A stretch of DNA of 47,475 nt from Paenibacillus sp. CF384 (GTDB taxonomy: Bacteria; Bacillota; Bacilli; Paenibacillales; Paenibacillaceae). Each line of letters opens with the position of its first letter. The first letter of the stretch is position 1. Both the position numbers and the translations under genes were made by a program. The stretch lies in the NCBI RefSeq assembly GCF_900106745.1, contig NZ_FNNV01000030.1, forward strand, positions 1 through 47,475, given 5' to 3'. The notes below the pieces were generated by a model, which saw only the letters and a program-made list of their open reading frames with translations, did not search any database and was not told the DNA's origin. Positions 26,847 through 35,616 of the stretch are shown here, piece after piece.

Positions 26847-27302
26847 TTATTCAAACAGTTTGGCATAGGCACCGTAGCCGCTTTTCTCTAGGTCGGCTTT
26901 CGGGATGAATTTCATCGCCGCAGAGTTCATACAGAACCTCAGTCCCGTTGACGTTGGCCCATCGTTAAACACATCACCTAAGAAGGAATCCGCGTTCCGG
27001 CTTCTGACCTCTGTTCCAGAGAAGAAACCTTTCCGTTTCAGTACGACATTATCAGCTTCCAGAGGCTTGGAGAAGCTTGGCCAGCCTGTACAAGCATCAT
27101 ATTTGTCTTTGGAGCTGAATAAAGGCTCGCCGGAAACGACATCTACGTAAATGCCTTCCTCTTCATTATTCCAGTACTCGTTAGCGAACGGTCGCTCGTC
27201 TATACCACGCTGGGTTACGTCATATTGGAGCTTAGTCAATTCTTTTAACTTCTCTTCTTTGGAGAAATTCATAGCTGCACCTGGTTTAGCATTCGTTTTC
27301 AT
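26847..27302 (-). CDS. msrB: Peptide-methionine (R)-S-oxide reductase MsrB
   Basis: A 151-residue cytosolic enzyme that reduces the R form of methionine sulfoxide in proteins. The catalytic Cys124 is in [10 protein letters not shown] and a second Cys71 in [11 protein letters not shown] may resolve the sulfenic acid. The zinc-binding CxxC pairs of many MsrB proteins are absent, as in the zinc-free branch. The ATG at 27302 is chosen because GGGAG lies eight bases upstream. It is 37 bases below dinB and shares its operon, so it should follow the promoter at about 28016-28044. Confidence 0.93.
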   Translation of the reverse strand: MKTNAKPGAAMNFSKEEKLKELTKLQYDVTQRGIDERPFANEYWNNEEEGIYVDVVSGEPLFSSKDKYDACTGWPSFSKPLEADNVVLKRKGFFSGTEVRSRNADSFLGDVFNDGPTSTGLRFCMNSAAMKFIPKADLEKSGYGAYAKLFE

Positions 27303-27339
27303 TTCGTCATCTCCCTCGCATTTATTCATCCAAATGGCT

Positions 27340-27822
27340 TTACTCTTGAGGCGCAGCAGTCGAAGCTGCCTGTAACGACTGAAGCATGCCGTACACAACG
27401 CCTTGATGGTAATGCATATGAAGCGCGGTCAAATAGATTAACTCGCCGATGTTCTCGGCGTGAAGAACGTTCTCTCTGATGGGTTCATTCAAGCGATCTT
27501 TCAACGTCTCTCTAATATGCTTGTTTAATTCTTTCAGCTTGGTGACCAATTCATCCCACTCAGGCGGTTCTCCCTGCCAATCCGCAGGCTTAGTACCATA
27601 AGCGAAGAATTCTTGATAGCGGCCCGGCAGGTTGTCCTGCTGTTCCGAAAGAACCAGTACATCATAATGCGTGACGACCAGAACATGTCCCAAATGCCAG
27701 TGAATATTGTTTATAAAGCCTTCCGGTATGAGGACTCGCTTCTCCGGCGGACATTGGTTGAGGACGCGAATGAATTTCTTTATATGTTTGTTCAATTGGC
27801 GAAGAGCGAATTCTTCTCTCAT
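27340..27822 (-). CDS. DinB-family protein (putative metal-dependent thiol transferase)
   Basis: A 160-residue four-helix-bundle protein of the DinB/YfiT superfamily. The three-histidine metal site appears as His43/His46 in IHWHLGHVL and His135/His139 in HMHYHQGVV. Members include bacillithiol S-transferases that detoxify electrophiles, a role that would fit the stress genes around it, but substrate is unknown. The ATG at 27822 (GGGAGGGAA upstream) is preferred to one at 27855. It lies 50 bases below the membrane-peptide gene. Confidence 0.82.
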   Translation of the reverse strand: MREEFALRQLNKHIKKFIRVLNQCPPEKRVLIPEGFINNIHWHLGHVLVVTHYDVLVLSEQQDNLPGRYQEFFAYGTKPADWQGEPPEWDELVTKLKELNKHIRETLKDRLNEPIRENVLHAENIGELIYLTALHMHYHQGVVYGMLQSLQAASTAAPQE

Positions 27823-27871
27823 CGGGCAGCTTCCCTCCCGTAGGTCCGGAGCCATTTCCTCATTAGTTATC

Positions 27872-27958
27872 TTAATAGTTCAAGAAGCAATTCATTTCAT
27901 AAATAGATCCGCCAACAAGAGCAACGAGAAGAGACCAAGTGATTATTTTTTTAAACAT
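27872..27958 (-). CDS. 28-residue membrane peptide
   Basis: A very short open frame starts at ATG 27958 behind an unusually strong GGAGGAGG site at ideal distance. It begins MFKKIITWS, continues as one hydrophobic helix (about residues 5-19, LLVALVGG) and ends NCFLNY with a single Cys. It is the first frame after the promoter with paired GTAAC operators and is 50 bases upstream of dinB. I do not recognise it. It could be a small membrane stress peptide or a leader that tunes translation of dinB. Confidence 0.55.
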   Translation of the reverse strand: MFKKIITWSLLVALVGGSIYEMNCFLNY

Positions 27959-27985
27959 ATTCAATATCCTCCTCCAAGTAAGTTA

Positions 27986-28049
27986 GTAACTATCTATATT
28001 AGTTTTACTGGTTACAATATATCATGGCCACATTCAAAAAGCAAGTAAC
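27986..28049 (-). promoter_or_regulatory. Promoter with paired GTAAC operators, site A (peptide-dinB-msrB)
   Basis: On the minus strand -35 TTGCTT (28039-28044) and -10 TATATT (28016-28021) are 17 bases apart. A GTAAC-N20-GTTAC inverted repeat (27986-28015) abuts the -10. A second GTTAC with the same AATATAGATA flank (28045-28049) abuts the -35; its partner half is degenerate. Confidence 0.7.
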
Positions 28050-28095
28050 TATCTATATTGTAAAGATTGGATATTTGGTCGAGTGGATAAAAAAA

Positions 28096-28119
28096 GCAGT
28101 CCCCCTCTAGTGAGACTGC
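28096..28119 (-). terminator. Terminator overlapping the stop of the 28107 gene
   Basis: The stem GCAGTC...GACTGC is followed by TTTTTTT on the minus strand. The hairpin begins inside the last codons of the gene, so the stop codon lies in the loop. Confidence 0.8.
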
Positions 28120-28472
28120 ACTGCCCTATGTGACAGGGGGAGCATCCTTCCGCAATCAAAAAACTCGCGGCAAACGACCAAGTGCTCGGTCAAACTAACC
28201 GAGTCATCATTGATGCTGATCTCATCCAACCGTTTGACCAATGCAATGACCTCATCGAACATGATTGAGCGGCCAACATAGGTAATCGATAATTCCACCA
28301 AGCAATAACCGTTGCCGTTTTCACTCGTCGTATTCAAGTTCAAGGTGACATCCGGCGTCGATTCGTCTTCGCCTTCATAGGAATAAATGTTGATTCTCCA
28401 CATCTTAGAGGAATCTTGGATATAATCATTTTCGTGCCTGTAATTGTCTAGTTCAAACCAGCCCTTCTTCAT
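28107..28472 (-). CDS. Hypothetical protein, 121 residues
   Basis: I do not recognise this protein. It is mostly beta-strand in character (MWRINIYSYEG, DVTLNLNTTSEN, YCLVELSITYVG) with a helix (EVIALVKRLDEI), no signal peptide and no membrane segment, so it is probably a soluble cytosolic protein. The ATG at 28472 has GAAGGGA six bases upstream and a strong terminator follows, which supports a real single-gene unit. It is convergent with nothing and has gaps of about 60 and 190 bases to its neighbours. Confidence 0.7.
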   Translation of the reverse strand: MKKGWFELDNYRHENDYIQDSSKMWRINIYSYEGEDESTPDVTLNLNTTSENGNGYCLVELSITYVGRSIMFDEVIALVKRLDEISINDDSVSLTEHLVVCREFFDCGRMLPLSHRAVQSH

Positions 28473-28666
28473 TCGTTCCCTTCTTTCCCCTCATTCTTTA
28501 CTGATCGATCTCCTATTTCAGCGCCATCGGTATCCCTGCCGGAATTATAGCAACAATCGTGCACGAGCAAATCTGTGGAAAGTCACGAACTTTGTACGTC
28601 GATAACTGCCGGATCCGATTGCAAACCATGCATAATTTCATGCCTCATGCCAAAAGTCATGCCTCT

Positions 28667-29332
28667 TCACGGTTCGAAATGACGCACTGCAAATAGGGCA
28701 ACTTGTGTTCGATCGCGCAGTCCGAGCTTCGCAATCAGATTGGAAACGTGATTCTTCACCGTACCTTCCGTAAGATACAGGGAATCGGCGATTTCTTTGT
28801 TATTGCATCCTTGGCCCAGCAAGGCAATCACTTCTTTCTCTCGTTCGGTCAGCAGACTCAGCTCGGCCGGCTCCTCTTTACTTAATGGGTGGACTTGATT
28901 CGGATTCATATCCGACATTTTCTTCAATTCCTTGAGCAGCAAGGCGGTGATATCGTGTTGAAGCACCGTTCCTCCGTTGTACACCGATTGGATCGCACTG
29001 ATAATGGCCTCCGACGGCATGTCTTTCAATAAATAACCGTGTACCCCTTTCCCCAAGACGGTCATAATGAGTTCCGCGTCATCGAAAGTGGTCAGAATCA
29101 GCACCTTCGTCTTCGGAAAGTGCTTCAGAATCAACTCTGTTCCTTCCACGCCATCCATGCCCGGCATTCGAATATCCATCAACACGACGTCAGGCTGCCA
29201 TTCGACTACTTTGGCATAGGCATCTCGGCCATCTTCCGCTGTCCCAACCACTTCCATCCCCGGCTCCAAGCCAATGATGGTCGCTAGACCCTCTCTCATC
29301 AGCCGTTGATCGTCGACAATGAGGATTTTCAA
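28667..29332 (-). CDS. NarL/LuxR-family response regulator
   Basis: A 221-residue regulator with a receiver domain (Asp53 in LMDIRMPGMDG, Lys in LLKDMP) and a LuxR-type helix-turn-helix (about 155-215, LTEREKEVIALLGQGCNNKE and GTVKNHVSNLIAKLGLRDRT). It overlaps the kinase gene by four bases (ATGA). The pair resembles DesKR/LiaRS-type systems. No transporter or target gene is attached, so the stimulus cannot be inferred. Confidence 0.92.
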   Translation of the reverse strand: MKILIVDDQRLMREGLATIIGLEPGMEVVGTAEDGRDAYAKVVEWQPDVVLMDIRMPGMDGVEGTELILKHFPKTKVLILTTFDDAELIMTVLGKGVHGYLLKDMPSEAIISAIQSVYNGGTVLQHDITALLLKELKKMSDMNPNQVHPLSKEEPAELSLLTEREKEVIALLGQGCNNKEIADSLYLTEGTVKNHVSNLIAKLGLRDRTQVALFAVRHFEP

Positions 29333-30552
29333 TGCTCCCCCTCCACTTCCGTTCTAACGTAAGGAAACTGTACTTCAACGGCAAATCCTGACTCTTGCTC
29401 CATCCTGAAATGAACCTCTCCGCCCCACTCCCGCACCCTTTCTTGTACATTCATCAATCCAAACCCCGGTTTTAGCTCGACAGGCAATTCTCCATTATTA
29501 CGAATAATTAGACGAAATAGGGCTTCGGCATAAACGAGCACAATCACGATACGAGTCGCATGGCCATGCTTCTGAGCATTGGTAAGCGATTCCTGCGCGA
29601 TGCGATAGGCCGTTAATCGAAGATCGATGGGAATGTCGACGGGCATCCCTTCGACTTCCAGCACTGTATGAACCTCGGTAAACTTAGTAAATTCCTCCGA
29701 TAAGCGGGCAAGGTTTTCGTGCAAAGGGGCTGATGTATGGGCGTCGTCTCTTATTGCCCTTACGGAAAGTCGCACCTCTTGCAGAGCAGACCTCACTAAA
29801 CCTTCGCATTCCAAATAGGTTTGCTCACTGCGTAAAGCATCCAGCTTGCTTAGCTTTCGAGCCACTTGCATGTGAACCAACAAGGCCGTCAGTTTATGAC
29901 CGACCGTATCATGAATTTCCCGTGTCATTCTCACTCTTTCCCTTGTCGCTGCCCACTCCTCCGCTTGATTCGCATACCCCCGCAGTTGCTCATGTGATTG
30001 CTTTAATTGATCGTAGAGCTGCATCGTATCCGTGCTGGACTTTTTATAAGAATGAACCATAAAGCTCACAATGCACGCAAACACGATAAACGAAGAGGAA
30101 ATATAATAGCCGGATGGATCAAGTTGCCGATACAACGTCCAATCAATGGTGCACATCGTCGCTAAATAAAGGAATAGCAAGAGCACGCAGGATGCGATAA
30201 GCACTCGGGTATTCTTGATAAACATGAAGATGGCTAAAGCCGTAATGCCATTAAACAGATGATTGGGAATTCTACCCCCGATGTAGATATAGCCATAAGA
30301 AGCAGATACCAAGAAATCAATGACCAAAAGGTACAACAGCCAATGCTTCTTCATGCTGGTATAGAAGTAATTAACGAACAGAAACACCAGTATGGAAAAC
30401 ACAAGAAAAGTCAGCTTCCAGAAGATCGCAACCGAATGTTCAAAATAAAACAGCCCCGTCAGAACGAGATCATAAACGAGTTTCAAGCCGAAAAGCCCTC
30501 TCAGCGAGACCGTTTTCTTCCACACGCGATTCGTTGTAGCTTTCAGCATCAT
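29329..30552 (-). CDS. Sensor histidine kinase, DesK/LiaS-like (HisKA_3)
   Basis: A kinase of about 407 residues with five to six membrane segments in the N-terminal 190 residues (from LFGLKLVYDLVLTGLFYFEH), a coiled-coil linker, the HisKA_3 motif MTREIHDTVGHKLTALLVHM with the phosphoacceptor His, and an ATPase domain with ESLTNAQKHG and GFGLMNVQERV. The poly-membrane sensor without external domain suggests sensing of membrane state. The start is uncertain: ATGs at 30552, 30549 and 30591 are all weakly preceded; 30552 has GGGA close by. Confidence 0.87.
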   Translation of the reverse strand: MMLKATTNRVWKKTVSLRGLFGLKLVYDLVLTGLFYFEHSVAIFWKLTFLVFSILVFLFVNYFYTSMKKHWLLYLLVIDFLVSASYGYIYIGGRIPNHLFNGITALAIFMFIKNTRVLIASCVLLLFLYLATMCTIDWTLYRQLDPSGYYISSSFIVFACIVSFMVHSYKKSSTDTMQLYDQLKQSHEQLRGYANQAEEWAATRERVRMTREIHDTVGHKLTALLVHMQVARKLSKLDALRSEQTYLECEGLVRSALQEVRLSVRAIRDDAHTSAPLHENLARLSEEFTKFTEVHTVLEVEGMPVDIPIDLRLTAYRIAQESLTNAQKHGHATRIVIVLVYAEALFRLIIRNNGELPVELKPGFGLMNVQERVREWGGEVHFRMEQESGFAVEVQFPYVRTEVEGEH

Positions 30553-30680
30553 CGATCCCACTATCCCATGACCCCTTCTCGTCTGCTGCATCTTGAAAAA
30601 TAGGCAAGTTAGACGTCATTTCCCCATTGTTAGTCTAACCATATCGCATTGTCCTATGAACGAATAAAGCAGCACGCAAA

Positions 30681-30707
30681 AAGGAGCCCCCTTACGGCAG
30701 GCTCCTT
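30681..30707 (-). terminator. Terminator of the epoxide hydrolase gene
   Basis: The stem AAGGAGCC/GGCTCCTT is followed by TTTTTGC on the minus strand, 21 bases past the stop codon. Confidence 0.75.
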
Positions 30708-30727
30708 ACATCAACATGTATTTTAGA

Positions 30728-31903
30728 TTAACGCAGCGACCTTAATCCTGTGCGGATTTCTTCGGTCATGTATTCTGGCTGCTCCCAGGCTGCGAAATGT
30801 CCGCCCTTAGGAAGTCTGTTGTAGTGAATCAGGTTCGGATAAGCTTTCTCTGTCCAGCTCTTCGGCGCTTCGAAGAGTTCGTCCGGGAATACGCTAACGG
30901 CAACCGGAAGCTTGACGCCTTGGACAGCGAAGAAGGATGACTTGTTCTCCCAGTAAATACGTGCCGCCGAAATCGCCGAGTTCGTGAACCAGAAGAGCGT
31001 GATGTTATCGAGGACGTCATCGCGCGACAAGCCTTCTTGGATGCCGGAGAAGGATCTCGTAATCAAGGCAAGGCTCTTCCAGTCGTGGTCCAGCATAAAG
31101 GCTGCCAAACCGACAGGCGAATCCACTAGTCCAGTCAGCGTCTGCGGACGCGTACCCATGATGAACGCGTAATAAAATTTATTCTCGCGCACTTGCTCGA
31201 CCGCTTTGATTTCTTCGTCAGAAAGACCGGCCGGCAGCGGGTTGCCGGTCCAAATCGCCGCATCAACGTCGGCCGGAATTACCTTAGGCATATTGGTGTG
31301 AATACCAAGCAAGCCTTTAGGCTCTTGTACGCCCATGGCATCAACCACAATCGCGCCCCAATCGCCGCCTTGCGCTGCGTATTTCTCATAGCCAAGACGA
31401 GTCATCAGTTCAGCATAAGCGCGCGCGATGCGTTCCGGATCCCAGCCTGTCGTCGTCGGCTTACCCGAGTACCCGTATCCAGGCATCGACGGAATAACAA
31501 CATGGAAAGCATCCGATGCATTTCCGCCATGCTCCGTAGGATTAGTCAGTGGTTCGATCAGCTTCATCTGCTCGATAATCGAGCCCGGCCATCCGTGTGC
31601 AATTAGAATCGGCATCGCATTCTCATGCTTCGAGCGAACGTGGATGAAGTGGATGTCAAGACCGTCGATCTCCGTAAGAAAATGCGGCACGGCGTTAATC
31701 TTCGCTTCAATCTTGCGCCAGTCGTATTCATTCGCCCAATAACGAGCAAGCTCTTGCATGGTCTCAAGCTGCGTGCCTTGCGATTGATCCGAAACGGTTT
31801 CTTTCTCCGGCCATCTTGTAGCGAGAATACGATTGCGCAATTCAGTGAGTTCCGCTTCCGGAACGTTTACGTGAAACGGACGAATACTTTGTGGATTAGT
31901 CAT
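30728..31903 (-). CDS. Epoxide hydrolase (EHN domain alpha/beta hydrolase)
   Basis: A 391-residue enzyme that opens epoxides to diols by way of a covalent ester. The N-terminal EHN lid domain covers about 5-100 (RPFHVNVPEAELTELRNRI). The core has the oxyanion motif HGWPGS (103-108), nucleophile Asp181 in AAQGGDWGAI and catalytic His369 in GGHFAAWEQP. There is no signal peptide. The ATG at 31903 follows AAGGAG by nine bases. It forms a single-gene unit driven by a promoter with paired GTAAC operators (32058-32153), which suggests induction by reactive electrophiles. Confidence 0.9.
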   Translation of the reverse strand: MTNPQSIRPFHVNVPEAELTELRNRILATRWPEKETVSDQSQGTQLETMQELARYWANEYDWRKIEAKINAVPHFLTEIDGLDIHFIHVRSKHENAMPILIAHGWPGSIIEQMKLIEPLTNPTEHGGNASDAFHVVIPSMPGYGYSGKPTTTGWDPERIARAYAELMTRLGYEKYAAQGGDWGAIVVDAMGVQEPKGLLGIHTNMPKVIPADVDAAIWTGNPLPAGLSDEEIKAVEQVRENKFYYAFIMGTRPQTLTGLVDSPVGLAAFMLDHDWKSLALITRSFSGIQEGLSRDDVLDNITLFWFTNSAISAARIYWENKSSFFAVQGVKLPVAVSVFPDELFEAPKSWTEKAYPNLIHYNRLPKGGHFAAWEQPEYMTEEIRTGLRSLR

Positions 31904-32057
31904 GTTGTTAATCTCCTTCTGATTTAGAGTTTGTGGGTGGCCGAGCAAACCAGCGCAGTGACTTGATGTAAATTAGCTTGTGATTAACTACGCGCAGCCC
32001 GGCTTCGCAGGCTTGAAATCACGGGAGAATCATTTACACGTTTTCCACACCACATTT

Positions 32058-32153
32058 GTAACTACTCAAATAAACTTAACCAGTTACAAGACGTACTATA
32101 TCATGTGAAGGAGATGAATACAAGTAACTATCTAAATTATTTTTAAAGGTTAC
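32058..32153 (-). promoter_or_regulatory. Promoter with paired GTAAC operators, site B (epoxide hydrolase)
   Basis: On the minus strand -35 TTGTAT (32118-32123) and -10 TATAGT (32095-32100) are 17 bases apart. Two GTAAC-N20-GTTAC inverted repeats lie at 32058-32087 and 32124-32153, one starting seven bases past the -10 and one abutting the -35. The upstream repeat runs into the last codons of the racemase gene. Confidence 0.75.
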
Positions 32154-33351
32154 ACAGAGAACATTCATCGCGACCGGAGCTGAAGTGTTCCTGCCAAAGA
32201 CCGAATGTTACGTTGTCCGCTATTGTCAGCGCTCGTGTCTCCTCATATTCGATGTATGTTCTCGTGACGCGAGCAGATAGAGATGTGGATATCTCCTGCT
32301 GCGCGCAGCCGAGCGGTTCGGCGAGCTCTGCGATCGTAATGCGTTCGGCTCCTTGCCGTCCTATCAAAGTTACCTGGGTACCTTCCGGACAAGGACGAGG
32401 AAGCCTAATCATCAGCTGATCCATGCAGATCTTACCGACAATTGGAGCACGCCGGCCTTCAACCAGCACGTCCGTACCTTGCATCCGCTGATTCCAACCA
32501 TCCGCATAGCCGATCGGCACGGTTCCAATCCACTCGTCTGCTTCGGCTTGGTACGAATTGTCGTAGCCGAGGTACTCGCCTTTGGCCAGCTTCTTCACCT
32601 GGATCAAACGGCTGTGCAGGCTTAATGCCGGCTCGAGCTTCACGGAGCGTACGAGCTTCTCCGGATAGAAGCCGTACATCGCTGCGCCGATCCGCACCAT
32701 ATCCATCGCCAGCTGCGGAAACCGTAGTGCCGCGGCGCTGCCTGCACAATGATAATGACTAATCGCTAAGCCGGACGAGCGTCCCCACTCCTTCATTTCG
32801 AGGAAGCGTGCAACTTGCTGCTCCAGAAAGTCGGTGTCCGCCTGCCCTGCCGTCGCGAAATGCGTATAGAAGCCGTCGACCTCGACATCCTCCGCGCGAA
32901 GCCAAGGAACAAGCTCCTCCCATTCTTGCCGCGTTCGAATTCCGATCCGCCCTAAGCCCGTATCCATCTTGACATGAATGCGAAGCTTTCCCGAAGCGGC
33001 GTAAGGGATGGATTTCCGCAGCTCCGCAAACCATTTGGCACTCGTTACGGTTAACGTGAACTCATGCTCGAGCGCCATTGGTACCAGCTCCGGCTTGATT
33101 GGAGTCAAGATTAGAATCGGCAATTGGATGCCGCTAGCTCGCAAATGCAGTGCTTCCTCAAGGTAGGCGACGGCCAGATAATCCACCCCTGCCGATTCCG
33201 CCGCCGCTGCTGACTCAAGGTCGCCATGTCCATAGCCGTTCGCCTTCACGACGGCCATCAGCTTGACGGAAGGATGTAAGGAGCGGCGAATGGTCTGCAT
33301 ATTCTCGCGAATGCGGCTTACACTAATTTCAGCCCATGTATCTCTTAGCAT
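32143..33351 (-). CDS. PLP-dependent alanine/serine racemase, VanT C-terminal-like
   Basis: A 402-residue fold III PLP enzyme. PLP Lys36 is in VVKANGYGHG, Arg220 in MVRIGAAMYG, catalytic Tyr282 in PIGYADGW and the Cys309-Met-Asp311 motif in KICMDQLMIRL. In alignment with Geobacillus alanine racemase the gate residue Tyr354 (in ISYRVPR) is Ala360 here (LSARVTR). VanT serine racemases also lost this tyrosine (Asn), so serine racemisation is possible. It lies 15 bases below the ligase gene. With the separate membrane acyltransferase it would equal a split VanT. The start follows GGAAGGA. Confidence 0.85.
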   Translation of the reverse strand: MLRDTWAEISVSRIRENMQTIRRSLHPSVKLMAVVKANGYGHGDLESAAAAESAGVDYLAVAYLEEALHLRASGIQLPILILTPIKPELVPMALEHEFTLTVTSAKWFAELRKSIPYAASGKLRIHVKMDTGLGRIGIRTRQEWEELVPWLRAEDVEVDGFYTHFATAGQADTDFLEQQVARFLEMKEWGRSSGLAISHYHCAGSAAALRFPQLAMDMVRIGAAMYGFYPEKLVRSVKLEPALSLHSRLIQVKKLAKGEYLGYDNSYQAEADEWIGTVPIGYADGWNQRMQGTDVLVEGRRAPIVGKICMDQLMIRLPRPCPEGTQVTLIGRQGAERITIAELAEPLGCAQQEISTSLSARVTRTYIEYEETRALTIADNVTFGLWQEHFSSGRDECSLCNL

Positions 33352-33366
33352 TCCTTCCGCCTCGCT

Positions 33367-34443
33367 TTATTTGGAATAACGAATCGTTTGTTTGTTCTCG
33401 TGCCTGGCAATCGCGTGGCCGATCAATTTCTCGACCAGCTCCGCATAGGTCGTTCCGTCGGTACGTTCCCACATCACCGGATACATGCTGAAGTTCGTGA
33501 ATCCGGGCAAAGCATTAATCTCGTTAAGGAACAGATCGCCGTCACTGTTCAGGAAGAAGTCGACGCGGGCAAGGCCCTCGCAGCCATGAGCTTGATAAGC
33601 TCGGATCGCCAGCTCGCGGATTCGCTCGGTCAAGCCGTTCGGCAGCTCGGCCGGAATGGACATGCGAAGCTGCTTATCGAAATACTTGGATTCGTAATCG
33701 AAGAATCGATGCTCGTGGATAAATTCTCCAGGCAGCGAAGCAAGCGGCCTTTCGTTGCCGATAACCGCCACTTGAATTTCCCTGCCGGCCACCTCGCGTT
33801 CGAACACGAGCTTCTTATCATAAGAGAAAGCCTCCAGAATACCGGCCAGCAGCTCATTTCGGTTTGTGCATCTGCTGATGCCGATGCTCGATCCGAGAGA
33901 AGCCGGCTTCACATAACAGGGATAACCAATGCTCTCCTCCACGCCCGAGAGGATCGCCTTCTCATCCGATTTCCATTCCTCATAGCGGCATACTACGTAT
34001 TCCGTTTGGTGAATGTCGGCTTGGGCCAATATCTGTTTCGACATCGCCTTATCCAGCGTAAGGGCAGCTGAGAGCACGCCATTCCCAACGTAGGGAATAT
34101 TCAGCAGCTCCATCAAGCCTTGTACCGTGCCGTCCTCCCCGTTGGGGCCGTGCAGAAGCGGCATGACGACTTTAGGGCCGGGCAATGCCAGCATGCCTGT
34201 TAATAGTCGACCGATCGAGTCGGCTGCGTCTTTCGAATCGGGCCGCGCGATTAGCCGCTCAATCGTTAAACCTTCCTTGGAAAGATGTCCTGGCGAACAC
34301 CATAAGCCATCGCGCGTAATATAGATGGGATACACTTCAAAGCGGCTTTCATCTATGGAAAGCAGGACCGTAACTGCCGTTTTCAATGACACGTCGTGCT
34401 CGACGGATTTACCGCCGTATAGTAAGTACAACTTGGTTTTCAT
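33367..34443 (-). CDS. D-alanine-D-alanine ligase-like ATP-grasp enzyme
   Basis: A 358-residue ATP-grasp ligase that joins D-Ala to a second D-residue for the peptidoglycan stem. Visible parts are YGGKSVEHDVSL (first substrate site), LHGPNGEDGTVQG, KPASLGSSIGIS (ATP lid) and LNEINALPGFTNFSMYP. The omega loop reads FFDYESKY. Compared with VanC-type D-Ala-D-Ser ligases (Phe in DFEEKY, Arg in SRYP), this protein has Tyr250 and Met320, as D-Ala-D-Ala ligases have, and it lacks the VanA-type loop. So D-Ala-D-Ala is the conservative prediction. It leads a two-gene unit with the racemase, behind a Van-box promoter. Confidence 0.87.
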   Translation of the reverse strand: MKTKLYLLYGGKSVEHDVSLKTAVTVLLSIDESRFEVYPIYITRDGLWCSPGHLSKEGLTIERLIARPDSKDAADSIGRLLTGMLALPGPKVVMPLLHGPNGEDGTVQGLMELLNIPYVGNGVLSAALTLDKAMSKQILAQADIHQTEYVVCRYEEWKSDEKAILSGVEESIGYPCYVKPASLGSSIGISRCTNRNELLAGILEAFSYDKKLVFEREVAGREIQVAVIGNERPLASLPGEFIHEHRFFDYESKYFDKQLRMSIPAELPNGLTERIRELAIRAYQAHGCEGLARVDFFLNSDGDLFLNEINALPGFTNFSMYPVMWERTDGTTYAELVEKLIGHAIARHENKQTIRYSK

Positions 34444-34519
34444 TTGTAATGCCTCCTAGGTTCTTGTCCGTTGCTCTATCTCTAAGATAACGCCCCGGGC
34501 CGAGGAGGTTTATAACACG

Positions 34520-34537
34520 CCATAAAGGATTCCTTAA
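34520..34537 (-). promoter_or_regulatory. Candidate VanR box upstream of the ligase
   Basis: TTAAGGAATCCTTTATGG lies on the minus strand. The whole block 34483-34552, including a TTATAA -10 region and the early leader, is repeated with about 70 percent identity at 36522-36591 upstream of the peptidase gene. Confidence 0.6.
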
Positions 34538-34563
34538 AAATTTCTTATTTGTAGTCAAGCCCA

Positions 34564-35616
34564 TTACGATTGCTCCAGTGCGTAACGTCTTGGCCGTAGT
34601 TTCCTTCTTCGTTTGTTGTCCACTACCCAGACCGTAACGGCGGACATCCCGACCGAGACCAGGCACACAGCGACAAAATGGAGCAAGCTGTTCGCGATAA
34701 ACAGTCGTTCCAAGTGCACTGCCTCTGCTGCTCCGCGAACGAGCACAATCGCAATCGGATGAAGAATGTAAACCCATACGCGCCACTCTCGGAACGTTTT
34801 GCTCGACTGGATCTTCCACTGCATGGCCCAATGGAACAAGAAATACGTGGCGGGCAGCGCAAAGATATACATGCTGTCATGCCGCGGAATATCAAAGGCG
34901 CGCAGAACCGATCCTTCCAGAACCATCAAGCCGAGCGAACACGCAAACAAGGTTGCATTGGCAATCGGCGATTTGGCGGAAGCCGGCTGCTTGGCTGCCC
35001 AAGCGCCGAGCGCCAGGAAGATAGGAGCATAGAAGAACCCATTACGCGTATAATCGAACACATTGAACATACCTGCATACATTTGAGTGATTACACTACC
35101 GCTTGGCAGAATTCCATAGTAGCTGTCCCCCAGCAATCCCACGATGTACAAGCCGCCTGCGATAGCCAGCATAGCGTTCATGGACTTCATCTGATACAGG
35201 ACGTAAGTAATTAACAACCCTAACATTAAGGCCGGCAAATACCACAGGTGATAGAATGTGCCATCAAACACAATGTCCTTGATCAACGAATAAACGGTAA
35301 AGGAATCCGAAAAATAACCTTTATACACATTCAGCGGAATGTACAGCACGATCGCAATCAGATATAACTTACCGGTCCTCCGCATGTAACTGTACAGCGC
35401 TTTGCGATCCTTCGCCGGGTCCCCGGTTAGTTTGCGGTAGAATAAAAACCCGGCTGTCATGAAGAAAACCGGAACGGCTATGCGAGTAAGCAAATTGCTT
35501 AGAACAAAATCAGCCGTGGTGCTGTAGGACAGAAACGGCCCTGTATGATTGGCAACGACCATAATCGCGACAATGAATTTAAGCCAATCGAGCCCGCCGA
35601 AATTTGGTTTAGACAT
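34564..35616 (-). CDS. Membrane acyltransferase 3 family protein, VanT N-terminal-like
   Basis: A 350-residue protein with about ten membrane segments. GLDWLKFIVAIMVVANHTGP holds the conserved His of acyltransferase 3 proteins, and RIAVPVFFMTAGFLFYRKL the second family stretch. VanT of D-Ser-type vancomycin resistance carries a similar membrane half fused to a racemase; in the VanL operon the two halves are separate genes, as here. The membrane half is thought to bring in L-serine. The stop/start overlap with the VanY-like gene is eight bases. Confidence 0.82.
   Translation of the reverse strand: MSKPNFGGLDWLKFIVAIMVVANHTGPFLSYSTTADFVLSNLLTRIAVPVFFMTAGFLFYRKLTGDPAKDRKALYSYMRRTGKLYLIAIVLYIPLNVYKGYFSDSFTVYSLIKDIVFDGTFYHLWYLPALMLGLLITYVLYQMKSMNAMLAIAGGLYIVGLLGDSYYGILPSGSVITQMYAGMFNVFDYTRNGFFYAPIFLALGAWAAKQPASAKSPIANATLFACSLGLMVLEGSVLRAFDIPRHDSMYIFALPATYFLFHWAMQWKIQSSKTFREWRVWVYILHPIAIVLVRGAAEAVHLERLFIANSLLHFVAVCLVSVGMSAVTVWVVDNKRRRKLRPRRYALEQS

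Noticed and set aside
33388..34071. 227-codon plus-strand frame
   Set aside because: It is antisense to the ATP-grasp ligase and reflects its codon bias.
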